Shown here piece by piece: positions 53,145 to 61,333 of a stretch of DNA of 64,000 nt. Source of the DNA: CADEGL01 sp050180485 (lineage in GTDB: Bacteria > Pseudomonadota > Alphaproteobacteria > CADEGL01); contig JBFXED010000017.1 of the NCBI GenBank assembly GCA_050180485.1, forward strand, positions 20,397-84,396, given 5' to 3'. Under the pieces are notes generated by a model. The model worked only from the letters and a program-made list of their open reading frames with translations, did not search any database and was not told the DNA's origin. A program made the position numbers and the translations under genes. Within the stretch, counting starts at the first letter, position 1. Each line of letters starts with the position of its first letter.

Positions 53145-54209
53145 ATTAGCGGACGCACCTACAGGGACGCGGGCGTCGATATCGACGCGGGCGACGCGCT
53201 GGTCGAGGCCATCAAGCCGATGGCCCGCTCGACGGAGCGCAAAGGCGTCATGGGCGGGCTGGGCGGCTTCGGCGGCTTGTTCGACCTCAAGGCGGCCGGC
53301 TTCCGTGATCCGGTCCTGGTCTCTTCGACCGACGGCGTCGGCACCAAGCTGAAATTGGCCATCGATCACAAGAAGCATGACGGCGTCGGCATCGACCTGG
53401 TCGCCATGTGCGTCAACGACATCGTCGTCTGCGGCGCGGAGCCGCTTTTCTTCCTCGACTACTACGCGACCGGTAAGCTGACCGTCGACGAAGCCAAGGA
53501 CGTGGTATCCGGCATCGCGCGCGGCTGCCGCGACGCGGGCTGCGCGCTTTTGGGCGGCGAGACGGCCGAGATGCCGGGCATGTACGCGCGCGGCGACTAT
53601 GACCTAGCCGGCTTTGCGGTCGGCGCGGTCGAGCGCGGTTCGATCATCGATGGCAGCGCGGTGCGCGAGGGAGACGTGCTGTTGGGCCTCTCCTCCTCCG
53701 GCGTTCATTCCAACGGTTATTCGCTGGTGCGCCGAGTGGTGTCCGACCTGAAGCTCGATCTGGCCAAGCCCGCGCCGTTCGATTCTTCGCGTTCGCTGGG
53801 TGACGCGCTGCTGGAACCGACGCGCATCTATGTGAAGAGCTGCCTGACCGCGATCCGCGCGGGCGGTGTGAAAGCCCTGGCGCACATCACGGGCGGCGGC
53901 ATCGTCGAGAACCTGCCGCGCGTCCTGCCCGAAGGCACCGACGCCGAGATCGACGCGACTGCATGGATCGCACCGCCCGTGTTCGCCTGGCTGGCCGCGC
54001 ATGGCGGCATCGCGCCCGCCGAGATGGCGCGCACCTTCAATTGCGGCATCGGCATGATCGTCGCCGTGGCCGAGGCGGACGCGGCTCGAGTCGCCGAGGT
54101 GTTCGCCAACGCGGGCGAGACGGTGCAGCGCATCGGCAAGATCGTGAAAGGCAGCGGCAAGGAGCCCATCGTCCACATGCAGGGCATGGGCGCGCGATGG
54201 CCGCGCTGA
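53145..54209 (+). CDS. purM: Phosphoribosylformylglycinamidine cyclo-ligase, apparent ATT start
   Basis: A 354-residue AIR synthase, step five of purine synthesis, using ATP to close the imidazole ring. TYRDAGVDIDAGDALVEAIKP is the standard N-terminus, and it lies upstream of the first ATG (53220). In that frame no ATG, GTG or TTG precedes it; ATT at 53145 follows GGCGAGGA at ribosome-site spacing and gives a normal-length protein. GGFGGLFD, DGVGTKL, MCVNDI and GGETAEMPGMY are present. purN overlaps its end by 13 bp. A base error in the start codon is the alternative. Confidence 0.9.
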   Translation: MSGRTYRDAGVDIDAGDALVEAIKPMARSTERKGVMGGLGGFGGLFDLKAAGFRDPVLVSSTDGVGTKLKLAIDHKKHDGVGIDLVAMCVNDIVVCGAEPLFFLDYYATGKLTVDEAKDVVSGIARGCRDAGCALLGGETAEMPGMYARGDYDLAGFAVGAVERGSIIDGSAVREGDVLLGLSSSGVHSNGYSLVRRVVSDLKLDLAKPAPFDSSRSLGDALLEPTRIYVKSCLTAIRAGGVKALAHITGGGIVENLPRVLPEGTDAEIDATAWIAPPVFAWLAAHGGIAPAEMARTFNCGIGMIVAVAEADAARVAEVFANAGETVQRIGKIVKGSGKEPIVHMQGMGARWPR

Positions 54210-54850
54210 AAGTCGGCGTCCTGATTTCCGGACGCGGTTCGAACCTGCAAGCCCTGCTCGACGCTGCGGCCGCGCCAGATTTCCCTGCCAAGATCGTCGC
54301 CGTCGTCTCCAACAAGGCCGACGCGGGCGGGCTGGACCGCGCGAAGCGGGCGGGCGTGCCGGCCTTCGCCATTCCGCACAAGGATTACACGGATCGCGAG
54401 AGCTTCGACCGTGCGGTGGATGCATGCTTGCGTAAACACGGCGTGGAGTTCATCTGCCTCGCGGGCTTCATGCGGCTCTTAAGCGACTGGTTCATCGGCC
54501 AGTGGAAGGACCGGATCGTCAACATCCACCCCTCGCTGCTGCCGTCCTTCAAGGGGCTGCATCCGCAGGCCCAGGCGCTGGAAGCAGGCGTGCGACTATC
54601 CGGCTGTACGGTCCACATAGTGCGGCCCGAATTGGATTCAGGCCCGATCATCGTCCAGGCCGCCGTACCCGTGATGCCGGGCGACACACCCGAGACGCTG
54701 GAAGCCCGCATCCTCACAGCCGAGCACCGCTGCTATCCCCTCGCCCTGCGCCTGATCGCGGAAAAGCGCGTACATATCCAGGGCGACGTGGTGCGCGTCG
54801 ACGGCGCGGCGCCGTCGGCCGACGCGTTGTTTCATCCGAAAGCGAACTAG
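54197..54850 (+). CDS. purN: Phosphoribosylglycinamide formyltransferase
   Basis: A 217-residue GAR transformylase. The start ALKVGVLISGRGSNLQALL is typical, and the catalytic Asn-His-Asp are in NIHPSLLP and LDSGPII. It transfers a formyl group from 10-formyl-tetrahydrofolate to GAR, two steps before PurM. The ATG at 54197 lies within the last codons of purM, a 13-bp overlap, so the two are translated together. Converges on the M24 gene, overlapping by 4 bp. Confidence 0.95.
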   Translation: MAALKVGVLISGRGSNLQALLDAAAAPDFPAKIVAVVSNKADAGGLDRAKRAGVPAFAIPHKDYTDRESFDRAVDACLRKHGVEFICLAGFMRLLSDWFIGQWKDRIVNIHPSLLPSFKGLHPQAQALEAGVRLSGCTVHIVRPELDSGPIIVQAAVPVMPGDTPETLEARILTAEHRCYPLALRLIAEKRVHIQGDVVRVDGAAPSADALFHPKAN

Positions 54851-56010
54851 ACGTAGACGGGTGCCTTCGGACTCTTCGTCAAACGCTCGATGCCCGTGTC
54901 GGTGATCAGGATCGTCTCGCTGACGCCGATGCCGAACCGAGCCGGGTTCAGCAGATAGACCATGACGTGGAACATCATGTTGGGCGCGAACACGGTCTGC
55001 GAGCCCGGCACGATATTGACCGGCATGGATTGCGCCCAGGTCGGCGGGAAGGCCACGCCGATCGTGTAGCCGAAGCGCGAATGGGCGTATTTGGCGCAAT
55101 CCATCTCGACCACCACCGCGCGGATGGCGCGGTCGAGTGTGTCGATGGTGATGCCCGGCCTCAGCACCGCGAGGCCCGCGTCGTGGGCGCGCACAGCGCA
55201 TTCCGCCGCGCGCCGGATTTCCTTATCGGGCTCGCCTGGAATGACGGTGCGGAACAACGGCGAATGGTAGCGTTGGACCGAGGCCGCGAATTCGATCGCC
55301 ACGGGCTCGCCCGCCGCGACCATGGTGCCATCCCAGCCCGCATGGGCCAGGCCGCCGCGCCAGCCGACCATGACATTGGGCCAGGTCGAGCAGTATTCGC
55401 TGCCGTGACGGATCAGGCTGGCCAAGGCGACGGCCGCGATCTCGCGGTCCGTGACACCGACTTTCACGGCCTTGATGGTTTCCAACACCGCCGCGTCGGA
55501 AATGGCAGCCGCCTTGCGGAAACACTCGATCTCGGCGGGCGACTTGATCAAACGGCAGGTGTCGACTAGGTGGCTCGCGTCCACCAGCGCCGCATCGGCC
55601 AACGCGTCGCGCAAAGCTTCGAAGCGCGAGACGCCGAGATACTGGTTGATCTTCTCGACGCCGATGCGCCGCGCGCGCGGATACTTCTCCTTCACCAGCT
55701 TGGCGCCCGCCTCGGTCGGTACCGACGTGTCGCCGTAGGTGACGAACTCGTCGATCACCGAATCGTCGGGCATGCACACGACGTTGCCCGTCTCGATCGC
55801 GCGCGTGACCAGCCGCACCGGACCGTCCGCCGGCACGATCAGGACCTGGAACGCGAAGATGCCCTTGGCCTGATAGCCCGAGAGCCAGAGAATGTTCTCC
55901 GGCGAGGAGACCAGCAACAGGTCGAGCTTGGCCTCCTCCATGGCGCGGCGTGTGCGCGCGATGCGGTCGAGATACTCGGCGCGGGTGAACGGCAGGGTGT
56001 GCTTGGGCAT
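54847..56010 (-). CDS. M24/creatinase-like protein with degenerate metal site
   Basis: A 387-residue pita-bread protein of the Xaa-Pro peptidase/creatinase family. The first conserved metal Asp is Glu240 (VAIEFAAS) and the second, 11 residues later, is Pro251 (RYHSPLFRT), so the two-metal centre of true M24 peptidases is absent. Creatinase and ectoine hydrolases are metal-independent members with this kind of change. It probably hydrolyses an amidine, cyclic amide or imino bond rather than peptides. The ATG at 56010 starts the N-terminal domain. Confidence 0.85.
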   Translation of the reverse strand: MPKHTLPFTRAEYLDRIARTRRAMEEAKLDLLLVSSPENILWLSGYQAKGIFAFQVLIVPADGPVRLVTRAIETGNVVCMPDDSVIDEFVTYGDTSVPTEAGAKLVKEKYPRARRIGVEKINQYLGVSRFEALRDALADAALVDASHLVDTCRLIKSPAEIECFRKAAAISDAAVLETIKAVKVGVTDREIAAVALASLIRHGSEYCSTWPNVMVGWRGGLAHAGWDGTMVAAGEPVAIEFAASVQRYHSPLFRTVIPGEPDKEIRRAAECAVRAHDAGLAVLRPGITIDTLDRAIRAVVVEMDCAKYAHSRFGYTIGVAFPPTWAQSMPVNIVPGSQTVFAPNMMFHVMVYLLNPARFGIGVSETILITDTGIERLTKSPKAPVYV

Positions 56011-56161
56011 GGCGGCCTCACGGACGGGGGTTCGATCCCGTGAGACTACGCGACCGTCAACGGGCAAAAAAGCATGACCCGGACCATGCCGCGAGCCTTC
56101 CCCTCGGCCATCGCTTTCGCTATAGAAGCCCGGCCCAAACGCGGACCATGCGAGGATCTTA

Positions 56162-56284
56162 ATGTCAGTTCAGCAACAGCCCACGCCCTATGAGCAGAAT
56201 TGGATCGGTTTCCTGAAGGCGACGAAGTATCTCAGCGTCTTCGTCATCATGGTCCTGGTCCTGATGGCTATTTTCCTGCTCTGA
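56162..56284 (+). CDS. aa3-type cytochrome c oxidase subunit IV (CoxIV), 40 aa
   Basis: A very short gene encoding MSVQQQPTPYEQNWIGFLKA and a single hydrophobic segment (about residues 23-40) with stop right after. Length, the hydrophilic N-terminus, the Trp-x-Gly-Phe and the single membrane helix match the bacterial aa3-type oxidase subunit IV family. AGGA sits 7 bp before the ATG, and a perfect terminator follows 25 bp downstream, so it is a complete unit. No other oxidase gene is nearby. Confidence 0.75.
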   Translation: MSVQQQPTPYEQNWIGFLKATKYLSVFVIMVLVLMAIFLL

Positions 56285-56308
56285 ACCGCGTCGCGGCTTC
56301 ACGAATGC

Positions 56309-56340
56309 AAAGGGCGGCGCCCAAAGGCGCCGCCCTTTTT
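56309..56340 (+). terminator. Terminator after the 40-aa gene
   Basis: GGGCGGCGCC (56312-56321) with GGCGCCGCCC (56326-56335), loop CAAA, then TTTTT. The A-run before it may also let it act on the convergent ndk transcript. Confidence 0.9.
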
Positions 56341-56362
56341 CGTTGTCCCGGTGACGCGCTGG

Positions 56363-56785
56363 TCAGCCGACGATTTCGATCCCGCTGAAGAAGAACGCGA
56401 TCTCGTTCTTGGCGTTCTCGGCCGAATCCGAACCATGGGCCGAATTGGCCTCGATGGACTCGGCGAATTCCTTGCGGATAGTGCCCGGCGCCGCCTTGGC
56501 GGGATCGGTCGCGCCCATCACTTCGCGATTTTTCTCGACTGCGCTCTCGCCTTCCAGCACCTGCACCACCACGGGGCCGCTGGTCATGAAGGCGCAAAGG
56601 CTCTTGAAGAACGGCCGCTCCTTGTGGACGGCGTAGAACGCCTCGGCCTGGGCCTGGCTCAGATGCAGGCGCTTTTGCGCCACGATTTTGAGGCCGGCAG
56701 CCTCGAGCTTCGCGTTGATCTTGCCCGTCAGGTTCCGGCGCGTGGCGTCCGGCTTGATGATCGACAGGGTGCGGGTGATGGCCAT
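56363..56785 (-). CDS. ndk: Nucleoside diphosphate kinase
   Basis: A 140-residue Ndk: LSIIKPDATRRNLTG, and the phosphorylated His117 in NSAHGSDS, with the usual RNxxHGSDS-like surroundings. It moves the gamma-phosphate from ATP to other nucleoside diphosphates. The ATG has a strong AAGAGGATTTTCC upstream. The C-terminal FFFSGIEIVG closes the fold. It is followed by the convergent oxidase-subunit gene. Confidence 0.96.
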   Translation of the reverse strand: MAITRTLSIIKPDATRRNLTGKINAKLEAAGLKIVAQKRLHLSQAQAEAFYAVHKERPFFKSLCAFMTSGPVVVQVLEGESAVEKNREVMGATDPAKAAPGTIRKEFAESIEANSAHGSDSAENAKNEIAFFFSGIEIVG

Positions 56786-56893
56786 GGAAAATCCTCTTCA
56801 AATCGGTGGCGCCTTATAGCCGGTCGGTTCTGACCCGACAACCACGGGTGGGTTTCGTATCCGCACCGGGGTTTTTCTCCGTTTCCGCGTATA

Positions 56894-57607
56894 ATGGCTG
56901 CCGTGCGTCCCGGAGCCGCCTTGAGAATCCAGACCGTCCTCGCCTTCGCCGCCGTTCTCGCCTTGGCCGCATGCGGTGGCGGGTCCAAACGCGAACCGCC
57001 ACCCCTCACCGATTCCTCCAAGGTTCTGGAGGAAGGGACGCAGCTTCAAGCGGCGGGGAAATGCGACCAAGCCGTGCCCTATCTCTATCACCTGGCCGAC
57101 CAGGGACAAGGATTCGAGATCGCCCAATACCGGCTGGGCAAATGCCGCCTGACGCAAGGCGGCGGCGATGCCAACTCCGACGCGACATTGGACGGCCTTT
57201 TGTGGCTGCGGCGTGCCGCCGGCGGCGGGCAACCCGAGGCCCAGGCCGACCTTGCCATTTTCTACACGAACGGACCGGCCAAGCTGCGCGATCCGGTGGA
57301 AGCGGCGATGTGGCTCGCGATTTACGAATCGAACGGCCGCCGCCATCTGGTGGGCTTCAACCCCATGCCGGTGACGACCCTGCGCCAACTCAAGGAAACC
57401 TTGGGAGACGCGAACTTGGCGGAGGGGCAGAAGCGCGCCAATGCCTGGCGCCAAATTCCTTGGAACCCACCCGACCGCGTCCTGAAGCCGGGTGGCGGCG
57501 GCCCGCGCTTTACGCCGCCGCCCGCCGATCTGGGCGGGCCAACCGGCCAGGGCGGCAAGGAGCCGGGCCCCACCCTGCCGCCGCTGATCCCGCAGAAATC
57601 CCCGTAG
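56894..57607 (+). CDS. Lipoprotein with SEL1/TPR-like repeats
   Basis: A 237-residue predicted lipoprotein: hydrophobic leader with lipobox LALAAC (Cys at about residue 32), then helical repeats (EEGTQLQAAGKCDQAVPYLYHLAD, DGLLWLRRAAGGGQPEAQADLA, DPVEAAMWLAIYES) in the style of SEL1 domains. The last 50 residues are Pro/Gly-rich and unstructured. It is probably a periplasmic scaffold. It is divergent from ndk and convergent with holC (9 bp between the stops). Confidence 0.75.
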   Translation: MAAVRPGAALRIQTVLAFAAVLALAACGGGSKREPPPLTDSSKVLEEGTQLQAAGKCDQAVPYLYHLADQGQGFEIAQYRLGKCRLTQGGGDANSDATLDGLLWLRRAAGGGQPEAQADLAIFYTNGPAKLRDPVEAAMWLAIYESNGRRHLVGFNPMPVTTLRQLKETLGDANLAEGQKRANAWRQIPWNPPDRVLKPGGGGPRFTPPPADLGGPTGQGGKEPGPTLPPLIPQKSP

Positions 57608-57616
57608 GCCGGACCG

Positions 57617-58066
57617 CTAGGCCTTTTTCTCCCAGCCGCCGCGGTCGGTCTGCTGCCAGTACGTCACGGCGTGGCCAGCGGCGGCATATTCCTTCCAACG
57701 CGCGCGCGCGGCGGACACCCGATCGGGGTCGTTGCCGTCGAACAGTTCGCAGCAGATCTTGAATCCACCGATGTCGAGCGCCGCCGCACCGTCGGTCAGC
57801 ACCAGCACGTCGGCGCTGTTTGGATTCTCCTCGGACGCCGTCAACCAGATCGGCTGCTCGGCCGCGTTGCCGTCGCGCGCGGTGCCGTGGGGTAGAAAAG
57901 CGCGCTGGTCGTACGTCCACAGATGGGCGGCCAGCGCTTCGACCCTTTCGTCCGAGCCCGACATCACCACCGCGCGCGAGCCGCGCTCCAGGATCTTCTC
58001 GAGGAGCTGCGGCAGCGTCTGCTCGAGCGAGCGCCGTTGCAGATGGTAGAAGCGGACGTCGGTCAC
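57617..58066 (-). CDS. holC: DNA polymerase III subunit chi
   Basis: A 149-residue HolC: VRFYHLQRRSLEQTLPQLLEKIL opens the family, with SGSDERVEALAAHLWTYD and FLPHGTARDG, and a QQTDRGGWEKKA end. Chi links the clamp loader to SSB on the lagging strand. It starts at GTG 58066, overlapping the pepA stop as GTGA; pepA-holC is a common proteobacterial pair. Confidence 0.93.
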   Translation of the reverse strand: MTDVRFYHLQRRSLEQTLPQLLEKILERGSRAVVMSGSDERVEALAAHLWTYDQRAFLPHGTARDGNAAEQPIWLTASEENPNSADVLVLTDGAAALDIGGFKICCELFDGNDPDRVSAARARWKEYAAAGHAVTYWQQTDRGGWEKKA

Positions 58067-59550
58067 GTTTCGTAGTGGTCGGCCACCATGCGGTCGAGCA
58101 AGCGCAGGCCGAACGCCGTGGCACCCTTGGGCACGGTGGGCGCGTCCTTCTTCGACCAGGTGGTGCCCGCGATATCCAGGTGTGCCCAGGGCACCTTGTT
58201 CACAAAGCGCTGGAGGAACTGGGCCGCCGTGATGCTGCCCGCGCCGCCATCGCCGATGTTCTTCATGTCGGCCGCGTCGGAATCGAGCATCCGGTCGTAG
58301 CCGTCGGCCAGCGGCAGACGCCAGAGCAACTCGTCCACCTTCTTGCCGGCCTCCGTCAGGCGCTGCGACAGGTCGTCATTGTTGCTGAACAGGCCGGCGT
58401 GAAGGTTGCCGAGCGAAACGATGATGGCGCCGGTGAGCGTGGCCAGGTTGACCATGAATTGCGGCTTGAAACGCTGCTGTGTGTACCACAGCGCGTCGGC
58501 CAGGATCAGGCGGCCCTCGGCGTCGGTGTTCAACACCTCGATGGTCTGGCCCGACATCGAGCGAACGATGTCGCCCGGACGCTGGGCATTGCCGTCCGGC
58601 ATGTTCTCGACCATGGCGCAGACGCCGACGGCATTGACCTTGGCCTTACGGCCGGCCAGGGCGCGCATCAGTCCGACCACGACGCCCGCCCCGCCCATGT
58701 CCCACTTCATGTCCCACATGCCGTTCGCGGGCTTGATCGAGATGCCGCCCGTGTCGAACGTGACGCCCTTGCCGATGAAGGCCACGGGCTGCGCGCCCTT
58801 CGCGGCACCGTTCCAACGCATGACCACGAGACGCGGCTTGAAGGTGCTGCCTTGGGCCACGCCCAGCAAAGCGCCCATACCCAACTTCGCCATCTGCTTC
58901 TCATCCAGCACCTCGACCTCGACGCCCGTATCCTTCAGCGTCTTGGCCTGGGCGGCGAAGCTGTCGGGATAGATGACGTTAGGCGGCTCGGAGACCAGAT
59001 CGCGCGTCATGAAGACGCCCTCGGCCACCTTCGCCATGGGCGCGAACGCCTTGCGCGCCGCGGCGGCGCCATCGACGAGGATGGTGACGCGCTTCAGGCG
59101 CGGCTTGTCTTCCTTCTTCTCCTTGGTCCGGTACTTGTCGAAGCGGTAGGCGCGCAGCTTGACGCCGAGCGCCAGGTGCGCAGCGCGGGTTGGGCTGTCC
59201 AGTTTGGATTCAGCCACGGGACCTACGGTCAGATAGACGGGACCGGACAACTTGGCTGCGTGCGCGTAGATCGACCCGCCCAGCGATTCGATGGCCAGCG
59301 CGTCCAACTTCTCCGGCTCGCCGATCCCCAGCAGCAGGACTCGGTCGAGGCGTGTTTTCGACGGCAGCAGGATCTCCTTGACCGTTCCCTTCTTGCCCTT
59401 GAACTCGGACGTCGCTATGGCGCGCTTGATCGCGCCGCCCATTTTCTTATCCAGCGTCGTCGCGGGCCCGCCCAGCTTGCCCCCCGCCTTGATCGCGACC
59501 ACGAGCGTGCCGGAGGTGGGCAAAGTCAGTTCGGAAAACGTGATATCCAT
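58063..59550 (-). CDS. pepA: Leucyl aminopeptidase (M17)
   Basis: A 495-residue M17 aminopeptidase: GKGVTFDTGGISIKPANGM holds metal-binding Lys and Asp, DMKWDMGGAG follows, and NTDAEGRLILADAL is the family signature with the catalytic Arg. The N-terminal ~170 residues form the hexamer-building domain. It removes N-terminal residues from peptides in the cytoplasm. It is first in a pepA-holC operon. Confidence 0.95.
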   Translation of the reverse strand: MDITFSELTLPTSGTLVVAIKAGGKLGGPATTLDKKMGGAIKRAIATSEFKGKKGTVKEILLPSKTRLDRVLLLGIGEPEKLDALAIESLGGSIYAHAAKLSGPVYLTVGPVAESKLDSPTRAAHLALGVKLRAYRFDKYRTKEKKEDKPRLKRVTILVDGAAAARKAFAPMAKVAEGVFMTRDLVSEPPNVIYPDSFAAQAKTLKDTGVEVEVLDEKQMAKLGMGALLGVAQGSTFKPRLVVMRWNGAAKGAQPVAFIGKGVTFDTGGISIKPANGMWDMKWDMGGAGVVVGLMRALAGRKAKVNAVGVCAMVENMPDGNAQRPGDIVRSMSGQTIEVLNTDAEGRLILADALWYTQQRFKPQFMVNLATLTGAIIVSLGNLHAGLFSNNDDLSQRLTEAGKKVDELLWRLPLADGYDRMLDSDAADMKNIGDGGAGSITAAQFLQRFVNKVPWAHLDIAGTTWSKKDAPTVPKGATAFGLRLLDRMVADHYET

Positions 59551-59748
59551 GAATGGGCTCCTTTGGGCGTCCGGGCCAAGCCTGAGGCGACTTTAGCCGA
59601 TCACGCGGCAAAGGAAAGACTTCGGCCGCCTAGCCGTCCGCCAGCCGGTAACCGAAGCAGCGACGCTCTTATCGCTGTTTTATTTCGCCGATTTTAAAAC
59701 GCCGATGTTTCGATACACGCCAAATCTCTGCCATGGCGATGACCGCCA

Positions 59749-60576
59749 TCAACATCCGGAGATGATGGAAAATACGCACGAACCGGCCGGCATGAACTCC
59801 ATGACGTTCACAGTTATATCGAGGAGGAATAGGCTTGAAATGACGCGCTTCCTCGCCCAGCTGCGCGCCCAGGCGGCGCGACCCATCTTGAGCCAGCGCC
59901 CAAAACTGGGTTCGGCATGCCGGCGCGCCTGCGCGAAACATTCCGGATGGACCAGCGCCTTCACTTCGCCGGGCGGCGAGGCCTCGGCCAAGCGGGGATT
60001 CGCCGCCCGCGTGGCCTCGTCGCAAAAGAGAAGGAGATTCTGCCGATACCACCAAGCAACGTCGCCATCGGTCCACAGACGGGCACGCAGGCAATCGAAG
60101 ACGGCATAGCCATGTTGTGCGAATAGGGCCGCCCAGTACTCCGGCCATTGTTCATTCACATGGTGATGCCCGCCCTGCCCGGGAATGGCAGCCGAGAGAA
60201 GCACAGCCGGCGCCAGCGAGACGAGATCGGCAACGAAGGACTGCGCGCGGGCGGGCGGCAAATGCTCGGCGACCTCGAGCGAGAGAGCGAGGTCGAAGCG
60301 GCGGTCGATGCGAATGGCCTGATCGAGGCGCATACGCCGGACCTTGTCGGTCGGAATCTTGAGCTGTTGGGGCGAGATCCAGGGGCCCTCGACGCCCATG
60401 ATGTCATCGACGCCCAAGGCCGAGAGCGCGGCTAGCCAGCTTCCGTCGCCACATCCCACGTCGACAGCGCTGCGCACGGGCAGAAGGGACAGCACGAGCG
60501 GCAATACATGCGCGGCCGACGGACCGGCGGTCTGATCCAGACCCCGGTAGAACTCGGCTGAATACGCCGCCCTCAT
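59749..60576 (-). CDS. Class I SAM-dependent methyltransferase
   Basis: A 275-residue methyltransferase. Motif I is DVGCGDGSW (residues ~39-47), the acidic end of strand 2 is GVEGPW, and LALSLEVAEHLP is the post-I/II region. The C-terminal ~100 residues are hydrophobic and basic with a possible membrane-associated helix. The opening YSAEFYRGLDQTAGPSA is common in methyltransferases of sugar or cell-surface gene sets. Substrate unknown; its position near PagL- and PAP2-type genes suggests a role in envelope glycolipids. Confidence 0.82.
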   Translation of the reverse strand: MRAAYSAEFYRGLDQTAGPSAAHVLPLVLSLLPVRSAVDVGCGDGSWLAALSALGVDDIMGVEGPWISPQQLKIPTDKVRRMRLDQAIRIDRRFDLALSLEVAEHLPPARAQSFVADLVSLAPAVLLSAAIPGQGGHHHVNEQWPEYWAALFAQHGYAVFDCLRARLWTDGDVAWWYRQNLLLFCDEATRAANPRLAEASPPGEVKALVHPECFAQARRHAEPSFGRWLKMGRAAWARSWARKRVISSLFLLDITVNVMEFMPAGSCVFSIISGC

Positions 60577-60588
60577 CGCCGTGCCGGA

Positions 60589-61188
60589 TTATTTCTTGAA
60601 GATCTTGTCGATCGGCACGGAGAAAGTCGCGCCAGCAACCTCGGTGCCCGGGTTGTAGCTGCCGAAGACCTTGCCGTGGGACATATGTGTGAAATAAGCA
60701 CCCATCTGGTAACCGCCGTCGAAGATATAAGCCAACTCGACGCTCGAGCGCAGAACGCCGTTGGAACCCAAGTCCTTACCGTCGTTACCTGGTACATACA
60801 GCGTTGGAGCGGTGTTAACCGACAACAGGATGCGCTTGGAGAAATACGCATCCAGGCGCAAACCGAGATAGGTGTAGATGCTGCCGTCGGACGTTCCGTC
60901 GATACCAATGAACGGTTTGAATTTCCAAAGCCAAAGATTCGAGCGGTACTCCAAGCCAAAGTCGGCGGCCGTATTCTCGCCATCAACCACGTCGAACATG
61001 CCGCCCTTGACGGTCAGCAGATCGGGACCCCGCGCCTGGGGCTCGGGTTCGAACAGCGCCCACAGGAGCATCGGCACAGCGACGCCCCCAATCGCGAGCG
61101 CGGATGGATCGGCCGCACGCGGCGTGCGAGCCGGCAGCACCGCGACAACTGCCGCGCCCATCAACAGGATCAACAGTTTGCGAGCCAT
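60589..61188 (-). CDS. PagL-like lipid A 3-O-deacylase (outer-membrane)
   Basis: A 199-residue exported protein: signal sequence from the ATG at 61188 to RAA (about residue 26), then beta-strand-rich sequence. The late FTHMSHGKVFG ... NPGTEV has the H-x-S pair (His168, Ser170) and Glu183 in the order of the PagL catalytic triad; the Glu is 15 rather than 14 residues after the His. It would remove the 3-O-acyl chain of lipid A in the outer membrane. The longer frame from 61245 is less likely because the signal peptide starts at 61188. Confidence 0.75.
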   Translation of the reverse strand: MARKLLILLMGAAVVAVLPARTPRAADPSALAIGGVAVPMLLWALFEPEPQARGPDLLTVKGGMFDVVDGENTAADFGLEYRSNLWLWKFKPFIGIDGTSDGSIYTYLGLRLDAYFSKRILLSVNTAPTLYVPGNDGKDLGSNGVLRSSVELAYIFDGGYQMGAYFTHMSHGKVFGSYNPGTEVAGATFSVPIDKIFKK

Positions 61189-61288
61189 TGCCCCCGACCC
61201 GTACCGCACCGGGCGCATCATGGGAGTATGAATCCTTAGTTTCAAGCGGGAAGCCTGTGCCGGTCCGAACCGCGATAAAGCAAAGAAC

Positions 61289-61309
61289 CTATAAAAGGGT
61301 CTATAAAAG
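61289..61309. repeat. Direct repeat CTATAAAAG in divergent promoter
   Basis: CTATAAAAG occurs at 61289-61297 and 61301-61309, 12 bp apart, in the 145-bp gap between the pagL-like and PAP2 genes. It could be part of tandem -10 elements or an activator site. Confidence 0.35.
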
Positions 61310-61333
61310 CCGATGTTTCCGGGGAGCTAGCGT

